Assembly: GCA_964019135.1 (NCBI GenBank)
Contig: OZ025265.1
Span: forward strand, 20,931,143 to 20,995,142
From: Arenicola marina
Taxonomy: Eukaryota; Annelida; Polychaeta; Arenicolidae
Length of the DNA stretch: 64,000 bases
Reading direction: 5' to 3'
The position numbers and the translations under genes are program-made. Below are positions 34,701-45,759 of this stretch, one piece after another (within the stretch, counting starts at the first letter, position 1; each line of letters begins with the position of its first letter). Below the pieces are notes generated by a model. It ran no database searches and was not told the origin of the DNA. It saw only the letters and a program-made list of their open reading frames with translations.

Positions 34701-36098
34701 TGAGCGCACTGCTTCCCTTAGATGTGTTATCCATTAACGTTACTGTGACTTATGTTGCCATAGATATTACGAAACCTTCAATGACTCCAATAGTTTTATA
34801 TTTATTTAACTTAGTCCTGCCCTTTTTCTTTCCAAGTTTCGTCGTCTTTTGCGCGTGTATCATGTTCAAATTAACACTCCCATCTTAGTCGAGTGAACAA
34901 GCCTTTGGTTTCTGCACTTGCTGCGAGTAGCTGTCATGCAAATTAATTTGATTGAATGCAAGTTATTTTCGTGTGAGAATAAACTGATTGTTAAAACAGA
35001 AAGTTGCTCGAATCCGAAGACCCGCACTTTTGTAGTAGGGCGATTTGTGTCATGCCTCAAGCAGCTCGAAAGAATGGAATAAAGTATGTGACTAAGTATT
35101 TACTTATGCAATCACAATATTTTACAATGACTCACCCATGGAACAGTCCTTGGGCCTCCAGCAAAGAAAGATTGGCGACTATCATGGAGATTTGTCCGTC
35201 GCCAAGGTAGCGACCCGGGTCCTCTTGTTTGAGGCGTCGTGCGTCGGCAGCAGAAACCCGGGACGGTGGGTTGTTCAGTAGAAGGTTGACGGGGCCCATC
35301 GATGGAATCTCCATCTTTAAAGATACGAGTGTTAATTGACTATTGCAGTAAAATCTAATGTTACTATTAGAAATGCAATGCTTAATTAAGCGATCATTAC
35401 ACAAAATATAAACTGCTTACAACGGATTTTAAAGTGACTTATATATACAAGGAATGTTAGTGAGAATTACGATAAATGTCAGTGGCAATCACCATCAACG
35501 CTAAAGTGAAGAAATGTTAGGGGTCTAGTCTCCAGTGTTTCTTTTGCAAAGTGTTCAGTGTCCACCCTCGATTTTTTGAGTAAAGGTGACACTGTCGAAA
35601 CTTCGAAAAACACATGTAAAACTGTATAAGTGTCGAATTTGAAATTTTCGAAGTTGGGAATTTGGATTGCAATGTCGGGTATTTATTTAACCAGCATGCA
35701 GCCTGTCGCCTTGTTCCCAACCAGACCCACTGTATTGTCAATCTAGCGTCCAGCGTCCATTTCTCCAAAGTGTCAGTGTTCACTCGATTTTTTTAATAAC
35801 GGTGTCGCTGTCGAAATTTCTGTAAAACCTTTTCTGTGTCGGGAATTTGAAGTGTTCCGGGTATCGTGGGTGTTGATGATTAGCGTTTAAAGTTAGCAAT
35901 GGCGAGTGATGCTTAAATTCGTTTGATTCTAGTTTCACCAGCGTCACACTTAATTTACCGCATACCCAGACCTACCTGTCCGTTCGCTGTCACGCGTGCA
36001 GCACCACCATATATAATGTGATTAGCCAGCCCAACCAGGAAGACTCCCATAGCAACGAGGGCGAACCCCTTGCAATATTTCACCGGCCAGACATGCAT
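31758..36098 (-). CDS. METTL24-like (Methyltransf_22) type II membrane protein, 6 exons, 333 aa
   Basis: Minus-strand exons are 35976-36098, 35136-35314, 33150-33281, 32809-32883, 32405-32543 and 31758-32111. All borders are GT..AG and phases 0, 2, 2, 2, 0 chain without a stop. Exon 1 encodes a short tail and a signal anchor (about residues 11-30). Exon 3 ends in CLVYSFG, exon 4 gives SNDWSFDDAI and FGCEVHSFDP (160-169), and exon 6 gives LKVDVEGAEF (from 222). These words are characteristic of the Methyltransf_22 domain of METTL24-like proteins, a class related to FkbM S-adenosylmethionine-dependent methyltransferases. The substrate is unknown; a Golgi or secretory-pathway location is inferred from topology. 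A CAG acceptor-like site just 5' of the ATG on the minus strand suggests a 5' UTR intron. A LINE fragment lies antisense in intron 2. Confidence 0.85.
33793..34480 (+). mobile_element. 5'-truncated LINE: C-terminal reverse transcriptase part plus 3' UTR
   Basis: An uninterrupted 180-codon frame (33793-34335) includes YGCQLWDF, FYIAWRKVIRRLFDLPYRTH and EVQLHNRFIVF, typical of the region after the reverse transcriptase domain in CR1/L2-like LINEs. The 3' part is T-rich (TTGTTGTTGTTGTTTTTTTT) and ends with GAATAAAGATATATAAAG. It lies in intron 2 of the methyltransferase gene in antisense orientation. The long intact frame suggests a fairly young insertion. Confidence 0.75.
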
Positions 36099-36187
36099 GC
36101 CACGTCTGAATCGGAACGATGGGGATTACTAAGGAAAGCATAATTTGAATATGATGGACACAAATGCGGAAGTTGGTGACCTGCTCT

Positions 36188-36276
36188 ACATTTTACTTCA
36201 CATTTTACTCAACATTTTATTTTACTTTACATTTTACTACACATTTTACTACATATTTTACTGCACATTTTACTTC
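36188..36276. repeat. Tandem repeat of ACATTTTACT(T/A)C units
   Basis: About eight degenerate 11-12 bp units. It lies about 100 bp upstream of the start codon of the methyltransferase gene, so it may be in its promoter or 5' UTR. Confidence 0.85.
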
Positions 36277-36382
36277 ATCTTTGACTGAAGTTACACCGAA
36301 GAGGACTTCGCCAAGAATGTCCTTCATCGAAAGAGCCATGAGAGGCTCAATGATTTGTAGGTATTATCTTCAATTTGGCGAC

Positions 36383-36812
36383 GAACCCATATCCTGCGAC
36401 CGGGGCCATAACCCGCGACCGGGGCCATGGCCCGGAGCCCGGAGCCACAGCCTTGATCGGTGCCCAGTGCTATAGCCTGACGCCCAGAACCATAACCCGG
36501 AGCCATAGTCCGGCGTCAGGAGCCATAGTCCACCGCACGAACCCATAGTTCGCGACCGGGGCCATAGCCCGCGACCAGAGCAAAGGCCCGGCAACAAGAG
36601 CCATAGCCCGGTGTCCGGTGCCCAGAGCCATGACAGGCGCAAAGTGCTATATCCAGACGCCCAGAGCCATAGCCGGGAATGCTATTCCGGCGACCGGAAC
36701 CATAGCCAATGCCCGGAGCCATAGTCTAGCACTCGGAACCAGAGCCGGCGACCGGGCTATAACCGATACCATAGTCCGAAGCTATAGTCCGGCGACCGAA
36801 GCCGTAGCGCTC
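36383..36812. repeat. GC-rich degenerate minisatellite (CCGGnnCCATAGCC)
   Basis: GACCGGGGCCATAACCCGCG and CCGGAGCCATAGTCC variants repeat with irregular spacing across about 430 bp, in sharp contrast to the AT-rich surroundings. Long frames exist on both strands (for example Gly/Tyr/Pro-rich on the minus strand), but they follow from the repeat. It lies 0.3-0.7 kb upstream of the methyltransferase start codon. Confidence 0.85.
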
Positions 36813-37379
36813 GCGAATTCATAATTGCGTTCTCGCGTTGCGGCCCCTTCTTGTGCCAGCCGAGAATGCGAGATGGCGAGCGGCCCAAGTAAACCACCAT
36901 AGTATCGTGTCATACGGCGAAGTTATTGGAAAGTACAGAAACGGTAATTAAACTGATCTAAATAAGTTATACCAGTTCAACCTAAACAAACGAGAGACAC
37001 AGTGCGTGTATCACGATATATTGGTTCTTTCCAATGATGATGACATCAAACTTACCAATGATAAGCTTCTTGATCAATGAAACTGATACCCACAAGTTGC
37101 TTCAAGTTGCCTCTCCTTCACCGTCTTCAGACAAGCTAGGAATGAGCACCGAGAAATATTGGTGTGTTTCTGCGGTAACACGAGACAAAATAAGATGTGA
37201 TGTCTGAGGTTCGGTAGGTAGTCTGGCCAATGCCAGCCAAACTCTCGTTCTCGCTCCGCACAAATCAATTGAATGAATTAGTTTTCAAGAGCGGGTAAAG
37301 GCCATATTGGTGCGTTTTCATTGGTTGCAACGAAAATATCAATGGGCGAGTCTAGTATCGCACGTAGGGCGACGGGAGG

Positions 37380-37757
37380 ATGCCGTGGGTCAGTGACATC
37401 TACACAATGTTGCTGAACAGTCACCCCGGGATCTCATCGAGACCTTACTGGACAAGGAACGTTATTCAATTAATCGGTTTAATCGCAGTGTTTATGATTG
37501 GCCATATATGTCGCCTGTGGTATTTGGAACGGTATATTGGTTCCCGCAGACTACAGATCAGCATTACCGTACGATCAGAAGGCTGCGGGCAATCGTGCAA
37601 CATTACTCATTTCTGGTTATTGGAATATGAAGACGGGACGGGGGGGGGGGGGCGGGTATCTTTTCAGATCTTAGCAGCGACTGGCATCCAGAAAATCTTG
37701 GAGATTCGCGATCAGCTTTTGACAATTTTTGCAGATCCCTATCCGTACAATTCTTAG
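37380..37757 (+). other. 125-codon frame with one membrane segment; coding status unclear
   Basis: The frame starts MPWVSDIYTMLLNSHPG and has a hydrophobic stretch VIQLIGLIAVFMIGHICRLW. It then runs through a poly-G tract (from about 37638), which argues against the second half being coding. The first half could be a first exon of a type II membrane protein, but I see no convincing donor or partner exon. Confidence 0.25.
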
Positions 37758-38448
37758 TTCAACGCGAAGACCCTTTGCCTATTTACCGCGATGCGTTATA
37801 GCAGTCTGCGAATTTCTCGCGATATATTCGCGATATCACCATTAAGACTTTTTTTTCTCGCGCCCAGCTTGAAAACGTCCTAATCTTGGAGATTCGTTAT
37901 TGCTCTCTCCAATGTTTGGGCATTCGCGATTCAGAGAATTGACAGACAAATGGTGACAGAATTAACACACAAATGGGGATACTCCCACCCTTCAATTCTG
38001 CTTATATAATGACATAACTGTAGCCGGTATTTATGTATCTCGGTATGAATTCATAATGATAAGCGGGCTCGCCCGCAGCTTCCCGTTACCTCTGGCACGT
38101 TTAAGTAAAAGAGGAATTGAAAATATATTAAGATCACTAATAATTAATGTGCTGGCTTAAACTTGACGCATCATTTTCAGTAAGCTTGAGTTAACACGTG
38201 TTAAAAGTTCAACTGAGCTGATTGCTCTTATCGGTTAGTCAAGGAAATTCAGGGGACATTCGTCATGCTCAGAAATATATGATCAATGACATTCATTATT
38301 TTCATATTTAAATATCTTGACACCACATGTATTATATAAATAGGCTTTATTCTGAATTGAAATCATCCTGTTGATCAAATCAAAAAGAATTTGTGACATA
38401 AAATTAAAATGAACCAATTTCGATTTTTATACTTGGTATGGAGACTTA
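37758..38448. other. AT-rich intergenic stretch
   Basis: No gene, RNA or repeat recognised. Confidence 0.5.
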
Positions 38449-38488
38449 TTCTGATTGGTTAAAACTCATTCTGATTGGTTAAAACTCA
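38449..38488. repeat. Two tandem copies of a 20-bp unit containing ATTGG
   Basis: ATTCTGATTGGTTAAAACTC occurs twice in a row. Each unit holds an inverted CCAAT box. Confidence 0.85.
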
Positions 38489-38587
38489 GTCCGATCGCTT
38501 TCATGAGACGCACTGGAAATATCGCTTGTAATGCATTATTCTATTTAATTGAAAGCTGGGGGTATCGAAAGTGTTATGTAATTGAAG

Positions 38588-38760
38588 TATTCATATGTCC
38601 CATGAACAAAAACCACACGACACGACAACTGACAGTCTCAAGAAGGGTTTTATTAAAGTCACCCCTCTTTATACATACGTTTCCCCTGGTGGCCAATACA
38701 ACAATCACACTAGCGCCACATACAAGATATACACATCAGTTCATATGAGCTGGTTCAAAG
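38588..38760 (-). mobile_element. Possible LTR remnant
   Basis: On the minus strand TATAAAGAGGGGTGACTTT is followed by AATAAAACCCTTCTTGAGAC and a GT-rich stretch, the compact TATA plus poly-A layout of a retroelement LTR. Ends, target-site duplication and internal genes were not found. Confidence 0.3.
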
Positions 38761-39652
38761 TGAATCAGCTCTTCACTATAATGCAAACATACATGAAAGT
38801 ATTGAAAAGAAGTGGTTGCCGTGCTGCCCATTTCTAACCGAGTGGTTCACAACACGGTAAGAAATCCAACAGTTGCAAAAAGTTTTGTGGTTCACTCACA
38901 CTGATCCCAGTGGACAGCACGTGGGCGACTCGCTATTCGATATCATAAAAATCTCTGCTATTTCTCAACCGTGTTTCTTGGGACTAATAGATTTCTTGTT
39001 TTTCTTTGAAGTCTACAGCGGGTGTCCAACCTAATCTAGTAGATCGATCGAGACGCCGACTCTAAGACCCGCCCACGCTTGAATCATTTTTCCTTACTCG
39101 TGAGTATGAAATCAACAATCACAGCTGATGGTAGGTACAAGTGAGAGTCACTCATCTCTGAAACTGACAACAAAGTAACATGCTGCTTTGTTTGTCCGAC
39201 TTGTTTGTCCGACATAACGCACGTGGAAGATATTTTTTGCCACGTGATTGGATAAAGGCATAAGTGACGTCAGGGAATGATTGACAGCCTGGATCGGTCT
39301 ATTGCAATCTGCCCCGAAAGTTTACGTCTTAAAATTAAATTTGCGAGTTTTAATGATTCGTTTCGGCCGACTGTGATCGCTTTGTCCGAAAATACAAACC
39401 ATAACCTATGAAAGCCTGATAATATCAGCGATGTTCATGTTGTTCGCCATTGACATTAATCTCATCGCGATCGCTAATTTGAAAGGCGGACTGTCAATTT
39501 AAAGGTTGCGTCACATATCATATACCCCATGTAAAGCCACACCGGTTTAAAATGATTAAATATTGATAGATAGAACCAAAAACATTCGGCATTTTCAATT
39601 CAGTGAGTTTAAATATGATTGCAAGAACCACCTGATATTTGAATTTATATAA

Positions 39653-39697
39653 GCGAATGTAATATGAGCGAATGTAGTATGAGCGAATGTAACATGA
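39653..39697. repeat. Three tandem 15-bp units (GCGAATGTAATATGA)
   Basis: Units at 39653, 39668 and 39683 differ at one or two bases. They sit in the first promoter unit, where related modules have GAATGTGAGCGATGGG. Confidence 0.85.
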
Positions 39698-39881
39698 CCG
39701 ATAGGGAAATATATTGCATCATTATACAAATGCAAAATATAACCTATGAAAGCATGATAGTATCACCAATGTTCATGTTGTTCGCCATTGACATTAGTCT
39801 CATTGCGATCGCTAATTTGAAAGGCGGGGTGTCAATTTGAAGGTTGCATCACATATCATATACCCCATCTAAAGCCACGCC

Positions 39882-39949
39882 AATTTGAAATGATTAAACA
39901 TATATACAGAGAACCAAAAACATTCGGCGCTTTCCATTCAGTGAGTTTA
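39882..39949 (+). promoter_or_regulatory. Upstream module of the gene family, gene 1B copy
   Basis: Identical in layout to 68-135. A related module at about 39540-39612 precedes it as part of the 338-bp tandem duplication. Confidence 0.45.
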
Positions 39950-39961
39950 CATTTTTTTGCC

Positions 39962-42900
39962 ATGAGGTGGACTGTTGTCAGAACACCGTTGTTGGCCTTA
40001 ACGGCTTGTCTGCTGATAAATGGTTTGCTATATCATGTAAGTACACGGGATGCGGAACGGAGCTGGGCCATGGGATACATTGGGACTGTGTGCTCGTTGG
40101 TGAGCGTTTTCATGTATTAGGTAAGCGCCGGAGCGTGGCGAATTGGCAACAAAGATATATAATAACTGTTCCAGTGGAAGCGTCGTCCAACATCAAGAAA
40201 AACTCATATAGAGTAGATATTCAAGATCCCTCTAAAGAATGTTTTTCAGAACTAGTCACATTCTAATATGGGTCCTGGCTTTGACGCACGTGTAAGTCCA
40301 GTAGTGTTTGGTATACATGTTATTATTTTGTTGCAACTGCTATATATCTGCACACTGTGTCACCTTACTGAAGTCATTCATTCATCAGGCCGCTTAACTG
40401 CCAGCCAATCAGCCAACATGTGATAGTCAAGTAGTGGCGGTGACAGTAGGTCTTTGCGTCAAAAATGACAAAATGCAGGCATGTTTCGATCGCGTTCCAT
40501 TTGGCGTTTAACAAATATATTTCAGAGCGAATACATGACAACATGACCAATATTTCCCGCTCCTACTCGAAGTATTTTCATAAAGGGTTGATATTCAACA
40601 AGATCTGACTTTCTTTTAACACGGTAGATCTCACAGAGGATGCCTCTGTCGTACCGCCCCCCTCCCCAGTCCCGCGTCACGGCACTAGGCAAGCCGATGA
40701 ACGTCAGCGAAACACTACTTCGCAAACTCGGGATACCGCCGACGAGGTTCAAGACGCTGACGGCACATAATGTCCGAGACTACGTGTTTGTGACTGCCGC
40801 CAGCAGTAACCACTTCAACGAGAGTCAGGACTGCGTGGCCGGGATCCAGCAGTTCTTTCCTGGTTGGCAAATACTATACTTCGACATCGGTCTCACGGAG
40901 GAACAGCGCGACACGGTAAGGTTGGCTTCTATTCGTGATCTACAATAGGATAAACGAGGCCAAGTAAGACTGTATAACAGAGGACATGTTCCCCAACACA
41001 GCGCAATAACGTAATGATGGAGGTTTCTCACAAGTAGTACTCATCAAAGAGATTCACATACTTCAGGTAAGGCCGAAGAAGGGAAATAGAGTAAATCTGG
41101 CATACACGAAGGAGGACCAGGTCCGTGTCTTCATGCTCAGTAGTTGCAATATAAGGTTCGTGGCTATATACTTGTTGGTATTTGCTACTAATAGTCGGCA
41201 CCTCCATTTCCCTCGTAGGGGCGTAGGGGCACTGGGGCTGCTTAATTGGTATAAACAATGTAAGGACGGAAAACCAGACGTGGTACGACGCAGAAATATA
41301 GTGAGCCTGCGTTGTCTCTGACAAACCTGGCCCAAACGAACTGAGTTTCGTTAGCAGTGGCTAGGCCGGGGTTGTCTATGTATCACCAAACGATGATCCC
41401 GGTAAATAGATTGAAAGGGGGAAAGATAAAGAAACGTTGTCGACTTTGAGTCACCTGGATCGTGTAGGCTGAGCGAGAGAGATGAACCGAAAGCGGAACC
41501 GAATCAGCAACGGGATACGTCGAATGTAATCTATGCAATGCATAGGAGTGCACGGCAAAATAGAGTTAATTCTTCAATCGTTACAGTTCTAACAATACTT
41601 GTGACGTATTAATGTTTATAGTCAATAAGCAATATAAGACATTAGTGGCATCTGTTAACGAACAACATTAATTTTTTTCAGATACGGACTTGGTGTGACG
41701 TGCAGCTTCGGTCATTTAGAAAGGAATTATATCCAAAACATGTCAACAATCTCTATACTTACGCATTCAAACCCCTTATTATTCAGGTAAGAAATTCACA
41801 ACAAGCAAGATAAAGCTAATAAACTGAGGCAAGTTTCTTTTTTTCTGAAGCATGTTCGGTATGTCGAACACGCCGAGCGATCACCATAACTATCGCGCGC
41901 AAAACCTAGCTCACGTCTTACTCACCCCTAGCATTTACTATAATAGCGAACAGAACTTAGAGATATCTTTTTGCTTCCACACTGGCCGCTATTTATCTTG
42001 ATTCATAACGTGCATTTACCGAAATAGGCCGAACCCCCAACTTTAATACAATAATGATTTCCAATGAAGGTGAGCCGGATTGTACCAGATGCAGCTCATC
42101 GACCGCCATTTGTTTTATGTCTGTGTCGAATTATTATGATCAAATTAACAAAATTATGAACGTTATTAATCCAAAAGTGTTCTGGTCGATAACAATTAAA
42201 GCCGAAGTGTCAGGGATGGGAAATCGTTTACATTGATTGTAATCGGGCATGCAAGTGAATCTCGTTTTATGTGTGCGAGACCAAATTTTGGAGACAACAA
42301 CGTTATGTGCGACCTTATGTTTTCACTGCGCAGGTCACTCGCTCCCTGCTTGACGAATCGCTGTCATTCTAGTCACGATTTGGGACGAGGAACTAGGCAA
42401 ACTGCGCGGTGAGCGTTGCGAGAAAAGGGTGGGTCCATTATAGACCTGTATGCAACTTAAATAAGAACCTGTTAACTATCTAGTGACAATATATTGGTGT
42501 AAGACACTTTGAACTTGTATTTTTCCGTATCAATAACTGCGGTCAGTAAACTTGGCGCACTACAGCCCGCTGAATACCCAATATTTGCGCTGACCTGACA
42601 TTGTTGCCGACGGCCGAATTACAGAGGCAAGCGGAATAAACTATAATTAGCGGAAATGGGGAAATTGCTATTGTTTTCGACAGACCGATTTATCTTGTTC
42701 AAAGTAGGTTATTGATGAACATATATACAATGTTTGTTAGCATCATACTACTGACGCATATGGATAAATTTATGAGCAGATATGATTGAACCACTTGAGC
42801 TCAATAATACTTAATTGTTATTTTACCACGACTGATTTTATTACAGTTTTCATGAATGATGAAGGCTTTGACAAATCATAACTAAGCTTTGTTTAAATAT

Positions 42901-44526
42901 AGCTTTGAACAGAAATACTATTATAAAAAGAAAAAAATGCTTACTGGCCTTTTGTATTAACCGAAATATTGTGACAATATAACTCCTCAATCATGCCCTT
43001 TGTATTTAGCAAATATTTGATGTCAAATAATGTGTACAATATGTATCTACATTTTTGTCTGAGATATATATTACACATAGGTATAGAACTAAGCATATGA
43101 AATGAAAATGTACCTTACATATGTTTTCATCTATGATTAATTCTTTCTTAATTTGTCAAATTTTATTTTATTTCTTATTTGATTAAAATTGAGTTTTTTG
43201 CACGTCAACAGTCAAGTGAACATATCAATAAAACATTGCAAAGTATGTAAATATGAATTAGACAAGAGTACAAAGTACTTAGATGCAAATGTCAACTAAA
43301 TCTATGAAAATGAAATGAAAAAGTTAACATGCCGACTGTATGCATAAAACTATAGAACATTTAAATAGAATTGATGAATTTGCAAATGTCATGAATAATA
43401 GTTGCCATCACAGAATGTAGAAAGTTGATGATTATTATAGCCTATTGATCTGTAATTTCGAGTTATATTTAAAATATCGTAAACTGATCTTGTCAAATAA
43501 TGGAACACATTATAACATATATACTATAGCAACCGAGCAGAAGTCTAAAAAAGTGATTATACGAGACCAATTTATTTATTACGACACACAGGATTTATTA
43601 AGAAAGCAACATGTCTTGGTGCTCGTGTCACAACTGTTCAAGGTGTCATCTACCACAATATGGACACGAACAAGTTAATAGTTCTTTATTTAAGTCCCAC
43701 GAAAGACGAAATGCGACTCACCCCTTGCTCGCCGCGCCGGCCGCGCAGCTTGCCTGGTTCCACGTTTCATGTAGTAACTAGTATGACAGCCCTCTGCGCG
43801 CGGTATCTATTGTTACGCAGGGGGCGAATGAGGCTGCGCACTGAACAAAAAGCACGTGTTCGTTTGTCTCCAAATTGCCAAGCCGGAAGTAGAACCCGCG
43901 AGAACTGACATGCCCTATTTTCTGATTTTCTCTATGTCTATTAATATAACTTAGGGACATTTTTTCCCTAAATATAGAGTGTATTGACGCAGTTTGACGG
44001 CGTTGTCTGGATGGACGCATCATTTCGAGTTAAACACAACGACTGGGAGGCTATCTACGATCGTCTCTTGGCCACAGATGGATTCTACATGCCGAGAAAT
44101 CAGGGAATTCCTACATTCACCGTCACCCATCCGGGCATGTACGCTTACCTATCTACAGACCTGGAATACCAGAAACACAATATGAGCTACGGGGCAGCGA
44201 ACGCGTTGATAATACACAACACGAAATCGACGTATTGGAATATTCTCCACTGGTGGTATCTATGCAGTCTGGACCCAGCATGCATTGCGCCGACTGACCA
44301 GCGATTCTGCGGAAATTGGGGAAAATGTGCTGGCAAGGGCGGCAACATCACGTGCTGGGCTGGTTGCCATCGCTACGACCAATCAGCTATTAATATTTTG
44401 GCCTCCAACGCCATGCGGGATCAAGGGCATATCTTTGTATGCCCAGCATGGGAACAGAATACTCCCATTACAATACAGCGGCGTAATACTGCATGGTATG
44501 AAACGCGGTTCTGTCCGTCAAATTGA
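39962..44526 (+). CDS. Gene 1B: near-identical copy of gene 1A, 4 exons, 356 aa
   Basis: Exons are 39962-40099, 40637-40915, 41682-41786 and 43978-44526, with the same phase-0 borders as gene 1A. The inner donor of exon 1 changes from CAG|GTAAGT to CAT|GTAAGT; the outer donor TTG|GTGAGC is unchanged. I count three amino-acid differences from gene 1A: Gln25 to His, Asn42 to Thr, and Ser336 to Pro in EQNTS. The last removes an N-glycosylation sequon. The CGC to CGG change in exon 3 is silent. All family motifs, including WMDAS and CHRYDQSAIN, are intact, so both copies look able to make protein. Confidence 0.8.
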
Positions 44527-44796
44527 ACTAATGAAATGTAGTCTATAATAAGAAACATGACAGCAAGGGCAGAAGATTACGACTTCGATATGAGCAATTA
44601 GATGCCTGATGCTTTCCCAGTTTCCCGCATGCATATCTCAAGTTTAGACGATATGTTGACAATGAGACTCTCATACTCAGTGTTCATGACGTTTTGTTTT
44701 TCTCGAATGTAAGAATGTCTTAATGCACAGCCAGGCTAAGGTACTTGCAGTACACACAGAGGAATACCGTTTTTTTAAATTGTCAGGTCAATACAG

Positions 44797-45113
44797 TAGT
44801 AAGTAAGTAAGTTTATTTCGTATTGGAGGCCATCGGTCCCATAGCACATACAGAGTTACATAAATATGTCGGTGTTACAGGATATATACAATTTAAGTTT
44901 CGCCGTTTGCTTGGTGTAATCTTTCCGCCTTCCATAAATAAATCGATAAATTCAGTATGTCTTGCTTATTGTGGAACTTCATCAATTTAACGATTTAGTT
45001 GCCAGATCAATAAAGTTGACCCATTATAAATGTGCTGTCGGTTTGCAGATGTTTTCAGTTTATCAAGGCTTAAGTACGGGAATCTAAGAAATCGGGGCCT
45101 GAACATATATCGA
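44797..45113 (-). mobile_element. LINE 3' end, copy B
   Basis: Copy B equivalent of the antisense LINE 3' end at 4984-5300, nearly identical, including the AGTAAGTAAGTAAG tail. Confidence 0.5.
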
Positions 45114-45127
45114 TTTATTCAGGATTA

Positions 45128-45195
45128 GATACGTGTGCTCCATGTCAATGCCTAGCATCATCGGCCTGTACGTGCTGCATACCTTCCGGTCGTTC
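45128..45195. repeat. 68-bp direct repeat, unit 1, copy B
   Basis: Equivalent of 5315-5382. Its partner is at 45556-45623. Confidence 0.75.
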
Positions 45196-45555
45196 TACTA
45201 TATGTTAAATGGGTGATTATACTTTAATGTCCGATAAGCAAGATACATGGACACATAATTCGAAGATCTAATCGAGCATGTCTGCATGGTTAAAGCTTTT
45301 AAACTGCAGAGATGAAAGACACGAGTTTATGGACTCGACAATGCCTTACAAAACTAGGTCAAGGACGCTCAACAATTCCAGCAGAGGTTCAAAGCAGAAC
45401 AGAGCGCGACGGTCAGATGATAAAAGTTAACCTACAACTTTGAAAGAGATAGTCAGCGAGATTTAATACATAGTAAGGTAGGAACATGTATAACGTAACA
45501 TTAGGATAAACACAGAGTACCGGATACCTAAATCTACGGAATCTCACGGAACAGA

Positions 45556-45623
45556 GATACGTGTGCTCTGTGTCAATGCCTAGCATCATCGGCCTGTACG
45601 TGCTGCATACCTTCCGGTTGTTT
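45556..45623. repeat. 68-bp direct repeat, unit 2, copy B
   Basis: Equivalent of 5743-5810, with one extra substitution (GTGCTCTGTGTC instead of GTGCTCTATGTC). Confidence 0.75.
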
Positions 45624-45759
45624 GCCTTCACTCACTTCACATACAAAATCGGCTAAACCTGTCCTTGAATGCAAAACTGACCACTGAAGTTCCGTGCATA
45701 TCAGAATTATAACCATCAAAGTAGATTTATATAATACATGAGCGGTTAGAGAGTTTTAA

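Larger units (their letters stand above)
39401..39960 (+). repeat. 338-bp tandem duplication upstream of gene 1B
   Basis: ATAACCTATGAAAGC, CATGTTGTTCGCCATTGACA, GCGATCGCTAATTTGAAAGG and CATTCGGC each occur twice with a constant 338-bp spacing (units starting at 39401 and 39739). The second unit leads directly into exon 1 of gene 1B, so the promoter-proximal region has been doubled. The equivalent part of copy A lies outside the window. Confidence 0.85.

Noticed and set aside
36324-36722. Gly/Tyr/Pro-rich minus-strand frames
   Set aside because: They arise from the degenerate GC-rich minisatellite; several frames are open at once and none has splice or start support.
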